Assembly: GCF_016406125.1 (NCBI RefSeq)
Contig: NZ_CP066339.1
Span: 248,001 to 312,000 of the forward strand
Direction: 5' to 3'
Source: Alicyclobacillus sp. SO9
GTDB taxonomy: Bacteria > Bacillota > Bacilli > Alicyclobacillales > Alicyclobacillaceae
Length of the DNA: 64,000 bases
Part shown: positions 53,033-61,784 of the stretch, piece by piece
Layout of the letters: each line of letters opens with the position of its first letter
How positions within the stretch are numbered: the stretch's first letter is position 1
Notes under the pieces: generated by a model
The model's database searches: none
The model's input: only the letters and a program-made list of their open reading frames with translations
Told to the model about the DNA's origin: nothing
Translations under genes and position numbers: made by a program

Positions 53033-54069
53033 ACGGCGGGGGAACGAAGACGGAGGTGACACTGTACAATCCCGATGGGCAAACCGCGGTTGTTATAACG
53101 GGCAGGGCAAGCAACCCAAACACAGTGGGTATCGATAACGCCGTATCGGTAGTGATGTCTCTCGTCTGCAGGGCACTTGCGGAGATAGAACGAGTTCCAG
53201 CAGGGGGGAATCGCACTGAGGCGGCAGAATGTAAAGGAGAGCACCAGCCTCATCCGGTATCTCTGGATGCTCACTTGACCGAGCGCGTTCGCGGTCTATC
53301 ACTGTGTATGTCTGGCGTCGATCGCCTGGACCAGATGGCCTCACTTTCGTCCCGTTTCCAAGCGGAGTTCCCGTATGCAAAGGTGGAGGTTGTGAATGAT
53401 GCGCTCGCTGCATTAACGGCCGGTACACGAGGGACATCAGGTGTGGTCGTCATTGCGGGGACAGGGAGTATCGCTGCTGGGGAGAGTTGGCGCGGGAGAA
53501 CTGCGAGAGCGGGTGGGTATGGCAACCTGATTGGCGATGAGGGCAGCGGATTTGATATCGGCAGGCGCGGTATCATGGCTGCCATTCAGTACGCTGAACA
53601 CCGTGGACCGTCGACGCAACTGTGGGATGTGGCACAGGAAGTTTTTCGAGTTCGAGAACCCCAGGAAATCATTCCTAGGATATATGACTCTGTTCACTCC
53701 ATCGGAGCCGTAGCGTCTTTCGCCAGACACGTGTTAGAGGCGGTTTCTCAGGACGCGGTGGCACTTGAGATTGTGAAGGAAAGTGCCAGGGCATTCGTTG
53801 GCATGACAGTGTCGGTGCGTGAACAGTTAGCTGAGGAAGTTTCGAACCGCATTGTGCTTGCCGGCGGGCTCTTCACGCACACAGCCGTCTTGCGGGACGC
53901 TTTCGACAGTTCTCTTCGCAGGGTCTGGCCGGGTGTCGTGTGCGAACCATTAACAGAGCGCCCATCATCAGGAGCCGTGCTGCGAGCCTTGCGAGCGGTC
54001 CATCAGGAGAAGATGGCCATTTCGAAGTGGCAGCAGGTGATGGCGGGCGCGAGACGTGTGGGAAGATGA
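53011..54069 (+). CDS. BadF/BcrA-type N-acetylhexosamine kinase (MurK-like)
   Basis: An ASKHA-fold sugar kinase of 352 residues. The TTG at 53011 has AGGAGGGG (52998-53005) at 5-nt spacing and begins LELYIGVDGGGTKTE, the phosphate-1 motif; open frame further upstream overlaps anmK and is not coding. VVIAGTGSIAAGE (phosphate 2), GGYGNLIGDEGSGFDIG and the LAGGLF adenosine motif are clear. Members phosphorylate GlcNAc and MurNAc; MurK of Clostridium acetobutylicum is the characterised example. It is the last gene of the namZ operon and ends 19 bp from the convergent endopeptidase gene. Confidence 0.85.
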   Translation: MELYIGVDGGGTKTEVTLYNPDGQTAVVITGRASNPNTVGIDNAVSVVMSLVCRALAEIERVPAGGNRTEAAECKGEHQPHPVSLDAHLTERVRGLSLCMSGVDRLDQMASLSSRFQAEFPYAKVEVVNDALAALTAGTRGTSGVVVIAGTGSIAAGESWRGRTARAGGYGNLIGDEGSGFDIGRRGIMAAIQYAEHRGPSTQLWDVAQEVFRVREPQEIIPRIYDSVHSIGAVASFARHVLEAVSQDAVALEIVKESARAFVGMTVSVREQLAEEVSNRIVLAGGLFTHTAVLRDAFDSSLRRVWPGVVCEPLTERPSSGAVLRALRAVHQEKMAISKWQQVMAGARRVGR

Positions 54070-54088
54070 AGCCTGCTTCAGGGTGCCG

Positions 54089-55660
54089 CTACATCAGTAG
54101 ACGGCCGACTCCAGTCAACTCCTCAATATAGGCGCGGCGGCGGCTGGTCAAGATGTCGAGTGTCGATACCATGATTTCATTTACGGGAATGCTCTGGACA
54201 CCTGTGTCATTCAGACCGCCGTCTCCGCCACTCGTTACCTCTGCGGCTGTCTCTGACATGGAAGCATCTGTGGTACGGTCATCTGACGCTCGAGCCAGCG
54301 CTGCATCCTCGCTGTTCACGTAGCCTGCAAAGTCGTGGATCATATAGTGGTGCCCGTTCAAGTAACCTAGGTACATCATGGTGTGACCGGGCATATAGAG
54401 CGGGTCGCCCGGTGCAAGCTCCTTCAGTAATTCTGTGCGCTCAGCAAACTCGGCTTCAGCTGGAACCTCGAGGAAATTTGGCAGTGCTTCCTCCTGTTGC
54501 CCGGCATCGCGCGGAAGTTGAAGCCCAACGGTTCGGTAACTGTCCATGATGAAACTTGCGCAGTCGTGACACCCGAAACGGTCGCCCCAGCCATAGCGTT
54601 CGCTCAACAGCCGAAATGCAGACTCGACAACAGAAAATCGTGTGTACGGCCTAAAACCAAAATGAACCGGGCTGAACGCAGATAGAAAAGCTTCGTGAAT
54701 GTCCAGGCGTCCATCGTCGTTCCGTACAGGCAGATACACTCGGAGATTTCCCGTGGGACTCTGGTTTCCAATGGGACTCTGGTTTCCAACGGGACGCTGA
54801 TTTCTGGCGGGTGTCCCAACAGGTTGTCCCTCTGCGGCAGTCTGCTCACCGCTGACCCTGGTTGCATGCTCGCTTTCGGCGAGCGGGATATATGCGGCAA
54901 ACTCAAGGTTTACCTGCGAGACGGTTTTGTCATACGGGTTTGCCTGGGTGTATACGTTATTTGCCAAGGGGATGATGAACGGCCGGCCAGTTTGTGTGAA
55001 GCGGGCCCATTCCCGGAACTGTTCGTCCGTTGCAATGGCAATGTCCCGTGCATGCACCCAGCCGGTGTAAGTGGTCGAGACAATGTAATACCAGTCATTG
55101 TCGCTGGTACCAAGCAGAATGAGAACCGGTTCGAAGGTATGGAGGGCCGTGTCCTGAAAGCGATCGAACTCTTTATCGGCGGATCCTTTGAAACCAGGCT
55201 CCTGCGTTGGGTATCTGCGGACATCGGCCCGCCGTACAGAAAAGCCTGGATGAACCTTTGGGGTGTTGAGAGGCTGTTGTTCATCCTCAGTTCTGTCGGC
55301 CGCCGTCGTGTGCAAAACAGGCACTGCCGCTGCGATGGATTCGGAAACTTCCTGCCAGAATGCTTCTGGCAGCAGGCCGCCGTCTGCCCCATACAACACA
55401 GGCCGCGGCGAAGGCGGAACCGGTGGTACGGGCACGCTGTCATCCCATCCCAGCCCTGCTTTCGCGGACTCCCACAGTTCAACGAGGTCGAACATAGACT
55501 GTGCGTGCTTTTGGATGTAGCTTTGATAAGTTTGTTGTAAAGAAGCATCGACTTTGTCATTGGCTCGGTGGGTCCATCCCGTTTCCTGAAACCAAAACTG
55601 AGCAGACAACATCGATTCGGTGACGTTGGGTAAGGTACTGGTCAGCAAAGTCCTGTTCAT
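54089..55660 (-). CDS. NlpC/P60 endopeptidase with SH3-type domains (YkfC-like)
   Basis: A 523-residue muropeptide peptidase. No signal peptide is present, so it acts in the cytoplasm, as expected for a salvage enzyme that cleaves the gamma-D-Glu/diamino acid bond of imported peptides. SH3-like domains span about residues 135-330 (SVRRADVRRYPTQEP, YTGWVHARDI). The NlpC/P60 core shows YGWGDRFGCHDCASF with Cys367, PGHTMMYLG with His426 and IHDF with His442. Low-complexity inserts interrupt it: PVGNQSPIGNQSPTGN repeats and a Thr/Ser/Asp-rich stretch in the catalytic domain. It is cotranscribed with the epimerase, which it overlaps by 4 bp. Confidence 0.88.
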   Translation of the reverse strand: MNRTLLTSTLPNVTESMLSAQFWFQETGWTHRANDKVDASLQQTYQSYIQKHAQSMFDLVELWESAKAGLGWDDSVPVPPVPPSPRPVLYGADGGLLPEAFWQEVSESIAAAVPVLHTTAADRTEDEQQPLNTPKVHPGFSVRRADVRRYPTQEPGFKGSADKEFDRFQDTALHTFEPVLILLGTSDNDWYYIVSTTYTGWVHARDIAIATDEQFREWARFTQTGRPFIIPLANNVYTQANPYDKTVSQVNLEFAAYIPLAESEHATRVSGEQTAAEGQPVGTPARNQRPVGNQSPIGNQSPTGNLRVYLPVRNDDGRLDIHEAFLSAFSPVHFGFRPYTRFSVVESAFRLLSERYGWGDRFGCHDCASFIMDSYRTVGLQLPRDAGQQEEALPNFLEVPAEAEFAERTELLKELAPGDPLYMPGHTMMYLGYLNGHHYMIHDFAGYVNSEDAALARASDDRTTDASMSETAAEVTSGGDGGLNDTGVQSIPVNEIMVSTLDILTSRRRAYIEELTGVGRLLM

Positions 55661-56778
55661 AGTGATTGCTCCTTGTCTTTTAGGTTGGGTTGGGAGATTT
55701 CCGGATGTCCGTGTGTAAATGTAATGCCGAGGCCAGTTCGCGGACCGAACTGAAGCTGACCTTCTTCGTACAAAGGACCGTCAGTTGCAAGCGGATTGCT
55801 AAGAAAATAGGCAGCATCGAGGTCCTTGTAATGACTGCCAAATGCATCTGCGAGTGTTGCGGCGGCAGTCACAGAGGCGGGGCCCTCCATCATGGAACCG
55901 ACCATCCACTGCAGCCCTGCGTCTTGGATGGTCTTCACCATCTGGATGGCGGGGTACAGTCCGCCGGTCTTCATCAGTTTTAGGTTGATGATGTGAGCGG
56001 CTTCCAAGAAGAGGATGTGGTCCAAATCGTAAGCGTCGAAAACGCTCTCATCCGCGGCAATTGGAAGCGGACTTCGCTTGGTGACCTCACGCAGTCCGAG
56101 GAGGTCTCTGCGATAGACAGGCTGTTCCACAAACTCTACCTGAAATGCAGCGAGCTGTTCAATGAAGTGATGGCTCTCTTCGACGGTCCAGGCTTGGTTG
56201 GCATCGACACGCAGCGGCATGTCGGGCCCAAGGGCTTCGCGAATACGTTGCACCCGAAGAGCATCCTGACCGTCGTGTCCGCCGAGTTTAATTTTGAGGA
56301 AGCGGAAGCCTTTTTGAGCGAGATTGAGTGCTTGAAGTTCCATCGCATCTGGAGTGTTGAGGCTGACGGTAGCATCGGTCGCCATTGGCCGGAGCTGGCT
56401 CCCGTTCAGATACTGGGCCAGCGATGTTCCGCGTTTCCTTGCGTAAATATCGTGCAGGGCTATGTCAACAGCAGCCTTCGCTGCCGGGTTGCCAACGACA
56501 GACTTTTGAACCGTTTCAAGGGTTGGAATTTCATCATAGAGACTAGCTGATTCGACCGCGGGAAGGAGGAACTCTCGCAGGGCGCACAGAATGGACTCCG
56601 TTGTTTCACCTGTGATTTTAGGGGTTGGAGCAGCCGAACCGATGCCAATCAGACCGTCATCTGTCTCGAGGGTAACTCGGATGTCTACTACGGAGTAAGC
56701 AGATCGTAATGAGGTGTGAAACGGGCTGCTGAGCGGAAGTTCAACGATGTCTACCGCACTTCGAGTAATTCGTGCCAA
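55657..56778 (-). CDS. Dipeptide epimerase, L-Ala-D/L-Glu type (enolase superfamily, YkfB-like)
   Basis: Converts L-Ala-D-Glu to L-Ala-L-Glu during muropeptide breakdown. The enolase-superfamily machinery is complete: KIK bases (Lys162, Lys164), metal ligands Asp192, Glu218 and Asp243, and Lys267 within INLKLMKTGG. The N-terminal capping domain opens VELPLSSPFHTSLRS, typical of the dipeptide epimerases. Length 373 aa is normal. The start is TTG after AGAGGGGG. It is the first gene of a minus-strand pair with the NlpC/P60 enzyme whose product it would process, and is divergent from the AmiE-like gene across a 177-bp control region. Confidence 0.9.
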   Translation of the reverse strand: MARITRSAVDIVELPLSSPFHTSLRSAYSVVDIRVTLETDDGLIGIGSAAPTPKITGETTESILCALREFLLPAVESASLYDEIPTLETVQKSVVGNPAAKAAVDIALHDIYARKRGTSLAQYLNGSQLRPMATDATVSLNTPDAMELQALNLAQKGFRFLKIKLGGHDGQDALRVQRIREALGPDMPLRVDANQAWTVEESHHFIEQLAAFQVEFVEQPVYRRDLLGLREVTKRSPLPIAADESVFDAYDLDHILFLEAAHIINLKLMKTGGLYPAIQMVKTIQDAGLQWMVGSMMEGPASVTAAATLADAFGSHYKDLDAAYFLSNPLATDGPLYEEGQLQFGPRTGLGITFTHGHPEISQPNLKDKEQSL

Positions 56779-56834
56779 GGGCTAGTCCCCCTCTTGGAAT
56801 TTGTACAAGTATTTTGTCTTTTTGACCAACTCTC

Positions 56835-56850
56835 ATGAAAAATGTTTTAT
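56835..56850. promoter_or_regulatory. ATGAAA box (candidate MurR site) in the epimerase / hydrolase divergent region
   Basis: ATGAAAAATGTTTTAT, close to the boxes at 48634 and 48779. TTGACC lies just upstream (56822-56827) and TATACT overlaps its right end (56848-56853), a -35/-10 pair with long 20-bp spacing. A bound regulator would cover this promoter. Confidence 0.4.
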
Positions 56851-56858
56851 ACTAATGC

Positions 56859-56879
56859 TATGTTTCTTAAAAAAACATA
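56859..56879. promoter_or_regulatory. Inverted repeat TATGTTT/AAACATA
   Basis: Seven-bp arms at 56859-56865 and 56873-56879 with a 7-nt centre. The left arm extends to ATGTTTCTTAA, close to ATGTTTCATAA at 48641-48651. It lies between the putative promoter and the hydrolase start at 56956. Confidence 0.35.
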
Positions 56880-56955
56880 CCACAAGAATTCGTCGTGTGA
56901 AACCTTATGCACTGACAATGCGGGCGTTCACACCACGCAGAAAGGTAGGCTGGAC

Positions 56956-58026
56956 ATGCAACTCATCCCTGTAAAACTAAAGCGCATTGACACGTTTCTG
57001 CAGTCTGAGGTCGATGAGGGTCGACTTCCGGGTGCAGTATACGCCGCAGGTATTGGCAACAACGTGGTCCATGAACACGCCGTCGGATACGCCGAGAATC
57101 GGAACGGCATCCAGCGTCCAATGAACATGGACACGATGTTCGATCTCGCTTCTCTGACGAAGGTCACGGCCACACTGCCAAGCATCTTGAAACTGGTTGA
57201 TGAAGGAGCCTTTCGGTTAACCGATGCTGTCGGATTGTTCCTCCCTGAGTTTGCGCAGGGAGATAAGGCTGCTATTACGATTCGCCACCTGCTGACGCAC
57301 TCTTCCGGCCTTATTTCACACCGGAACTACTATGAGATTGTTTCCTCTCGGGAAGAACTGCTTCGTCTCGTGCGAAATGAATCCCCTGATGTCAAAGCGG
57401 GCACCCGCGTTGTCTACAGTGACCTCGGGTTCATTTTGCTTGCTGAAATCATACACACTGTCACCGGCCAGCGCATTGACGAATATGCGAGGGAGAATGT
57501 ATTTCACCCACTCGGCATGAACGAAACTTCATACTGCCCGGACGAGACGCTGCGCGGTCGAATTGCTGCGACGGAAGAGTTTTCAAATCTCGGTGTCAAA
57601 GTGGGGGTTGTCCATGATGAGAACACCTACACCATGGGAGGAGTGTCCGGGCATGCCGGGTTGTTTGCGCCGCTGATGGATGTTGTCAGGTACGTGCAGG
57701 CATGGCTGTCCCCGGACAATCCAGTGTTGTCCCAAGGCATTCGCAAATCTGCCGTTCGTTCCTACACGGAGGACCTGAATGGACATCGGGGACTGGGCTG
57801 GACTTGCCGGTGGGACGGCTACGACCACACAGGGGACAGTTGGCCGCAGACGACAGTCGGACACACAGGGTTTACGGGCACCAGCATCGCAATCGATCCC
57901 GTGTCCAAACTGTGGTTCGTTCTATTGACCAACGATGTTCACTACGGACGCGAAAACAAGACGATTGTGCGGCTTCGGGGCAGGGTCCACAACATGCTCT
58001 CTGCAGCAGTGATGGATGAAGGCTAG
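56956..58026 (+). CDS. Serine beta-lactamase-family hydrolase (AmiE/YbbE-like)
   Basis: A 356-residue penicillin-binding-fold hydrolase. The ATG at 56956 has AAAGGTAGG upstream; an ATG at 56842 would add 38 unsupported residues. Motifs are SLTK with nucleophile Ser66 and Lys69, YSD (Tyr154), and the HTG triad segment GHTGFTGTS. There is no signal peptide. In Bacillus subtilis the homologue YbbE (AmiE) sits in the NamZ/NagZ/MurR cluster and acts as an amidase on MurNAc-peptides; here the same neighbourhood supports that role. A beta-lactamase or esterase activity cannot be excluded. It leads the operon with the S15 hydrolase and the importer. Confidence 0.83.
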   Translation: MQLIPVKLKRIDTFLQSEVDEGRLPGAVYAAGIGNNVVHEHAVGYAENRNGIQRPMNMDTMFDLASLTKVTATLPSILKLVDEGAFRLTDAVGLFLPEFAQGDKAAITIRHLLTHSSGLISHRNYYEIVSSREELLRLVRNESPDVKAGTRVVYSDLGFILLAEIIHTVTGQRIDEYARENVFHPLGMNETSYCPDETLRGRIAATEEFSNLGVKVGVVHDENTYTMGGVSGHAGLFAPLMDVVRYVQAWLSPDNPVLSQGIRKSAVRSYTEDLNGHRGLGWTCRWDGYDHTGDSWPQTTVGHTGFTGTSIAIDPVSKLWFVLLTNDVHYGRENKTIVRLRGRVHNMLSAAVMDEG

Positions 58027-58076
58027 GCGTCACGAAATCAAACTGAGACTGAGACAAAGTGAAAGGTGTTGATTGA

Positions 58077-59723
58077 ATGTATCGCATAAAAAAACGCTGG
58101 GGCGTCCGTATTCCGCTGCGAGACGGTGTAAAGGTCGTTGCCGACCTCTTTCTGCCAATCACAGAAGGGACGGTTCCTGCGATAGTCGTCAGAACTCCGT
58201 ATGGACGCAGCAGTAACGGGAACATCGAGCAGGCAGAATGGTTTGCAGAGCGCGGCTACGCAGTCATGGTCGTGGATGTGCGGGGACGGGGAGACAGCGA
58301 GGGGACCTTTATTCCTTATCGCAATGAAGGTGTAGACGGCTACGACACCATCGAATGGGCAGCTGCTCAGCCCTGGTGTGATGGTCATGTAGGGACACTC
58401 GGTGGCAGCTACCTCGGTAAAATTCAGTGGTTGACGGCCTTGACACACCCGCCTCATCTGAAGGCGATGATTCCAATTGTCTCTCCGTCCGATCCGTTTG
58501 TAGAATGGCCCACAGGTTCACCAGACCCGATGCATGTATGCTGGCAATTTCTCACTTCGGACAGAGCTCTACAGAATATCAATCAGGTGGATTGGGAAGA
58601 AGTCTACACGCATCTGCCGCTGATGACGATGGATGAGGCTGCAGGCAGAGAGATGCCGCTGTGGAAGGAACTGTTTGAGCACTGTCAACTGGACAGTTGG
58701 TGGGACGTTGTGAGGTATCAGAATCGCTTTGACGAGATTGACCTGCCTGTCTTACATATTTCAGGCTGGTACGATGACGAGCAGATTGGAACACCCCTCA
58801 ATTTCGCCGGGATGACAACCAAGGCGCCAAGTGAGTTCGCAAGGGGTGCACAGCGCTTGATTATGGGACCCTGGGGGCACAACGTAAATGCATCGACTCG
58901 CGTTGGAGACTTGGATTTTGGACAGGCATCGGTCATTGACCTCCGCGGGCGACAACTGCGCTTTTTTGACCACTGGTTACAAGGCAAAGACAACGGTTTG
59001 GAGTCTGAAAAGCCGGTCGAAATATTCATCATGGGCAAAAATCAGTGGCGCCAAGAGTCTGAATGGCCGCTGCAACGTACGGCCTATACACCCATTTATC
59101 TGCACAGCAACGGGAAAGCCAACAGCCGATTTGGGGACGGTACACTGACGAACGAGAAGCCTCAAAACGAGACGGCGGACAGGTACACCTACGACCCGGA
59201 GAATGCAGTTCCATTTCTAACTGAGCCTACTTCGTCGCAGATTGGCGGTCCGGATGATTACAGTGCGGTGCATCGGAGAGATGACGTACTGGTCTACACC
59301 AGTGCCCCCCTGGATGAGGAACTGGAAGTTACGGGTCCGGTCAAAGCTCAGTTGTATGCCTCGACTTCTGCACCGGACACAGATTTCATGGTGCAGTTGC
59401 ACGACCTCTGGCCCAACGGGTATGCTCAGCGACTTTGTGACGGCATGGTACGGGTTCGGTTTCGCAAGGGGATGGCTAACCCGGAATTCGTAGAACCAGA
59501 GAAAATAGAGTGCTATGAAATTGATTGCTGGAATACGGCACATGTGTTTCTTCCAGGGCATCGCATTGTCGTACACGTGACTTCCAGTGCGTTCCCGAAA
59601 TACGACCGTAATCCAAATACAGACAAGGAGCTCGGACGGACAATGCAAATGGAGAAGGCGGCACAGCGTATTTATCACGATGCCGAACATCCGTCCGCTG
59701 TCATCTTACCGATAATCAAATGA
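58077..59723 (+). CDS. CocE/NonD-type S15 hydrolase (alpha/beta fold)
   Basis: A 548-residue serine hydrolase of the X-Pro dipeptidyl-peptidase/cocaine-esterase superfamily. LGGSYLG holds nucleophile Ser111 in the GxSYxG motif; GWYDDEQ supplies the acidic residue and LIMGPWGHN the histidine. The C-terminal jelly-roll domain (LEVTGPVKAQLYASTSAPDTDFMVQLHD) is complete. GAAAGGTG precedes the ATG. No signal peptide is seen. In this cluster it could act on a peptide or amide product of muropeptides, a link not documented to my knowledge. Its start is 51 bp after the AmiE-like gene. Confidence 0.86.
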   Translation: MYRIKKRWGVRIPLRDGVKVVADLFLPITEGTVPAIVVRTPYGRSSNGNIEQAEWFAERGYAVMVVDVRGRGDSEGTFIPYRNEGVDGYDTIEWAAAQPWCDGHVGTLGGSYLGKIQWLTALTHPPHLKAMIPIVSPSDPFVEWPTGSPDPMHVCWQFLTSDRALQNINQVDWEEVYTHLPLMTMDEAAGREMPLWKELFEHCQLDSWWDVVRYQNRFDEIDLPVLHISGWYDDEQIGTPLNFAGMTTKAPSEFARGAQRLIMGPWGHNVNASTRVGDLDFGQASVIDLRGRQLRFFDHWLQGKDNGLESEKPVEIFIMGKNQWRQESEWPLQRTAYTPIYLHSNGKANSRFGDGTLTNEKPQNETADRYTYDPENAVPFLTEPTSSQIGGPDDYSAVHRRDDVLVYTSAPLDEELEVTGPVKAQLYASTSAPDTDFMVQLHDLWPNGYAQRLCDGMVRVRFRKGMANPEFVEPEKIECYEIDCWNTAHVFLPGHRIVVHVTSSAFPKYDRNPNTDKELGRTMQMEKAAQRIYHDAEHPSAVILPIIK

Positions 59724-59728
59724 TTTTT

Positions 59729-59749
59729 TATTTCAATATCATTGAAATA
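59729..59749. promoter_or_regulatory. Perfect 9-3-9 palindrome upstream of the importer operon
   Basis: TATTTCAAT and ATTGAAATA flank ATC. It overlaps the -35 of the promoter at 59742-59769, an ideal repressor position. Its TTTCAA and TTGAAA halves match the palindrome at 48658 except for spacing. Confidence 0.55.
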
Positions 59750-59769
59750 ATTATGAAATTGTGTATCAT
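59742..59769 (+). promoter_or_regulatory. Putative sigma-A promoter for the second peptide ABC operon
   Basis: TTGAAA (59742-59747) and TATCAT (59764-59769) with 16-bp spacing, each one mismatch from consensus. It lies about 130 bp upstream of the binding-protein start and is overlapped by the palindrome above. Confidence 0.5.
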
Positions 59770-59900
59770 ATGATCAAATACACCTATGAACCTCGTTGAA
59801 ATCTCCTGAAGGACAAGACTTCTATTGAAAACCCTTACAGAAGTTCGCGAGGTGTCTTCACAGTTTGTTTAGTCGGAATTTTCACAAGGGGGAATGTGAA

Positions 59901-61733
59901 ATGAAGAAGGCGATATTTTTCGCTATGGCGACAACTATGGGACTAGGGCTGCTTGTCAGTGGGTGCAGCGGAAATACTGGATCGACGAACAAGGCGTCCA
60001 GTAACAAGAACGGTAAGACTGCGGCATTTACCACAATCGACGAGTATCACCCGATTACGGTTGGTGCACCGATGAATCCGTTTAACACAAAGGGCAACAC
60101 GTTTCTTGGCTACGATGTCTACCAATTAGGCTGGTCGAAACACTCTGCAACAAATGTCAATGCTTTTTACAAGGGGCTCGCCTCAAACTGGTCTGAAAAC
60201 TCTGCAGGAAATAAGGTGACCATTACAATTCAGCCCGGCGCCAAGTGGTCTGACGGAACGCCAGTAACGCCACAGGACATCATCACCTCGATGGCCGTCG
60301 CGTTTACACAGGGGAATGCGCAAGCCTTCTATCTTGGTTCTGTCAAAAAGGTTGGGAGTAACCAAGTCGAGTTCGATCAACTGCCAGGCTCACATTACAA
60401 CCTGTTTCTTGAACATGTTCTGAGTCAGCCTATCGTGCCCAACGAAGTCTACGGACCACAACTGCCTAACAACATCTGGACACTCATTAAAGAGGCCAAT
60501 TATCAGGGGAATAACGCGGCGCAGAAGGCAACTTCGAAAAAGGCCGGTGCCAAGCTAACAGCCCTTGGCAAGACGATTGCTAAATTTGCTCCGAAAAAGG
60601 ACATTTCTGCCGGACCATTTGTTATCAAAAGTCTGAATCCTGGCGAAGCAGTGCTCAATAAGAACCCCGACTTCTATAACGCCAAGAAGGTACACATAAA
60701 CCAAGTCGTGTTTCGCAACTATACAGGAAATCAGCAGATTTGGAACTATCTAATTGCAGGACAACTCGATGTTGCACCGTTTACTGCAATGTCCCAGAGC
60801 ACCATGAAGAAGATTCTTGCTACCAAGGGGAACAAGAAAGTCATCTATCCATCCTATGTATCGGCTTCGCTGGCATTTAATGAAAGCACCTACCCGTACA
60901 ATATGTTACAAGTACGTAAGGCACTGGCCTATTTGATTAACCGTCCGGCTGTGCAGAAAGTCGCCGAACCGGCCGTTGGTAAGGTTGACACCTATACTGA
61001 CGGAATGGTTGATGCAGCCACAAAGAGTTGGCTGACTTCGAGTCAGATGAGCCAGTTGAACAAGTACGACTATAACACGGCGAAAGCGGCACAACTCTTG
61101 AAGTCCGCCGGATTTACGAAAAAGGGCAACCAGTGGTATATGCCAAACGGGAAGGCATGGAAAGCCACAATCGAGACAGTGAATGGGTTTAATGACTGGA
61201 TTGAAGCCGGGAAGGTAATTTCCAATGAAATGTCATCTTTCGGTATTCCTACGAATCCAAAGATGAGCAGCAGCTATGCACAATATCTGAAAAATCTAGC
61301 TGCAGGAAAGTTTGCCATAGGGTTCTGGCTAGATGCTCTTGGACCCGCTGCATACAACACCTACGTCCGAATATATGGCACGCCCGACGGTTATAACGTC
61401 GTTGGCGGCAAGCTTACGCGGTACGCGGCAAAAGACAAGTCCAAAGGGAACTGGATTAACCTCCCCTCTACTGTGAAGTTGCCGGATGGCACAAGTGTCA
61501 ATCCCGGAAAATTAACCTATTCACTAAACAGTCTGAGTCAAGCGAATCAGAAAGCAGTTGTGCAGAAACTAGCCCTCGCCACCAACGAAAACGTTCCATT
61601 GATTGAGCTGTGGGACTACATTGGCGTCGAGTTCACAAACAATTCACGCTTTACTGACTACCCGACACAACCTAGCATGTTGGCGAATCCAGCAGGTGTA
61701 TGGATTGGTTCCGGCTACGTTCAACCTAAGTAG
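59901..61733 (+). CDS. Peptide-binding lipoprotein, family 5 (candidate muropeptide receptor)
   Basis: A 610-residue SBP_bac_5 protein. ATG at 59901 has AAGGGGG upstream; the frame start at 59865 would add 12 residues. The signal peptide ends with lipobox LLVSGC. WSDGTPVTPQDIITS and QPGAKWSDG hallmarks are in place. It is a lysine-rich relative of OppA-type receptors with a fairly low match to the first system's receptor at 3228. Its position downstream of AmiE-like and S15 hydrolase genes and upstream of permeases and an ATPase gives a complete importer. The ligand may be a muropeptide tripeptide, by context only. A strong hairpin follows, before the permeases. Confidence 0.88.
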   Translation: MKKAIFFAMATTMGLGLLVSGCSGNTGSTNKASSNKNGKTAAFTTIDEYHPITVGAPMNPFNTKGNTFLGYDVYQLGWSKHSATNVNAFYKGLASNWSENSAGNKVTITIQPGAKWSDGTPVTPQDIITSMAVAFTQGNAQAFYLGSVKKVGSNQVEFDQLPGSHYNLFLEHVLSQPIVPNEVYGPQLPNNIWTLIKEANYQGNNAAQKATSKKAGAKLTALGKTIAKFAPKKDISAGPFVIKSLNPGEAVLNKNPDFYNAKKVHINQVVFRNYTGNQQIWNYLIAGQLDVAPFTAMSQSTMKKILATKGNKKVIYPSYVSASLAFNESTYPYNMLQVRKALAYLINRPAVQKVAEPAVGKVDTYTDGMVDAATKSWLTSSQMSQLNKYDYNTAKAAQLLKSAGFTKKGNQWYMPNGKAWKATIETVNGFNDWIEAGKVISNEMSSFGIPTNPKMSSSYAQYLKNLAAGKFAIGFWLDALGPAAYNTYVRIYGTPDGYNVVGGKLTRYAAKDKSKGNWINLPSTVKLPDGTSVNPGKLTYSLNSLSQANQKAVVQKLALATNENVPLIELWDYIGVEFTNNSRFTDYPTQPSMLANPAGVWIGSGYVQPK

Positions 61734-61784
61734 AACAGTAAGTAGAACAGCTTGCACTAGACTTGTTTGACTTGTTTGGTTCGA

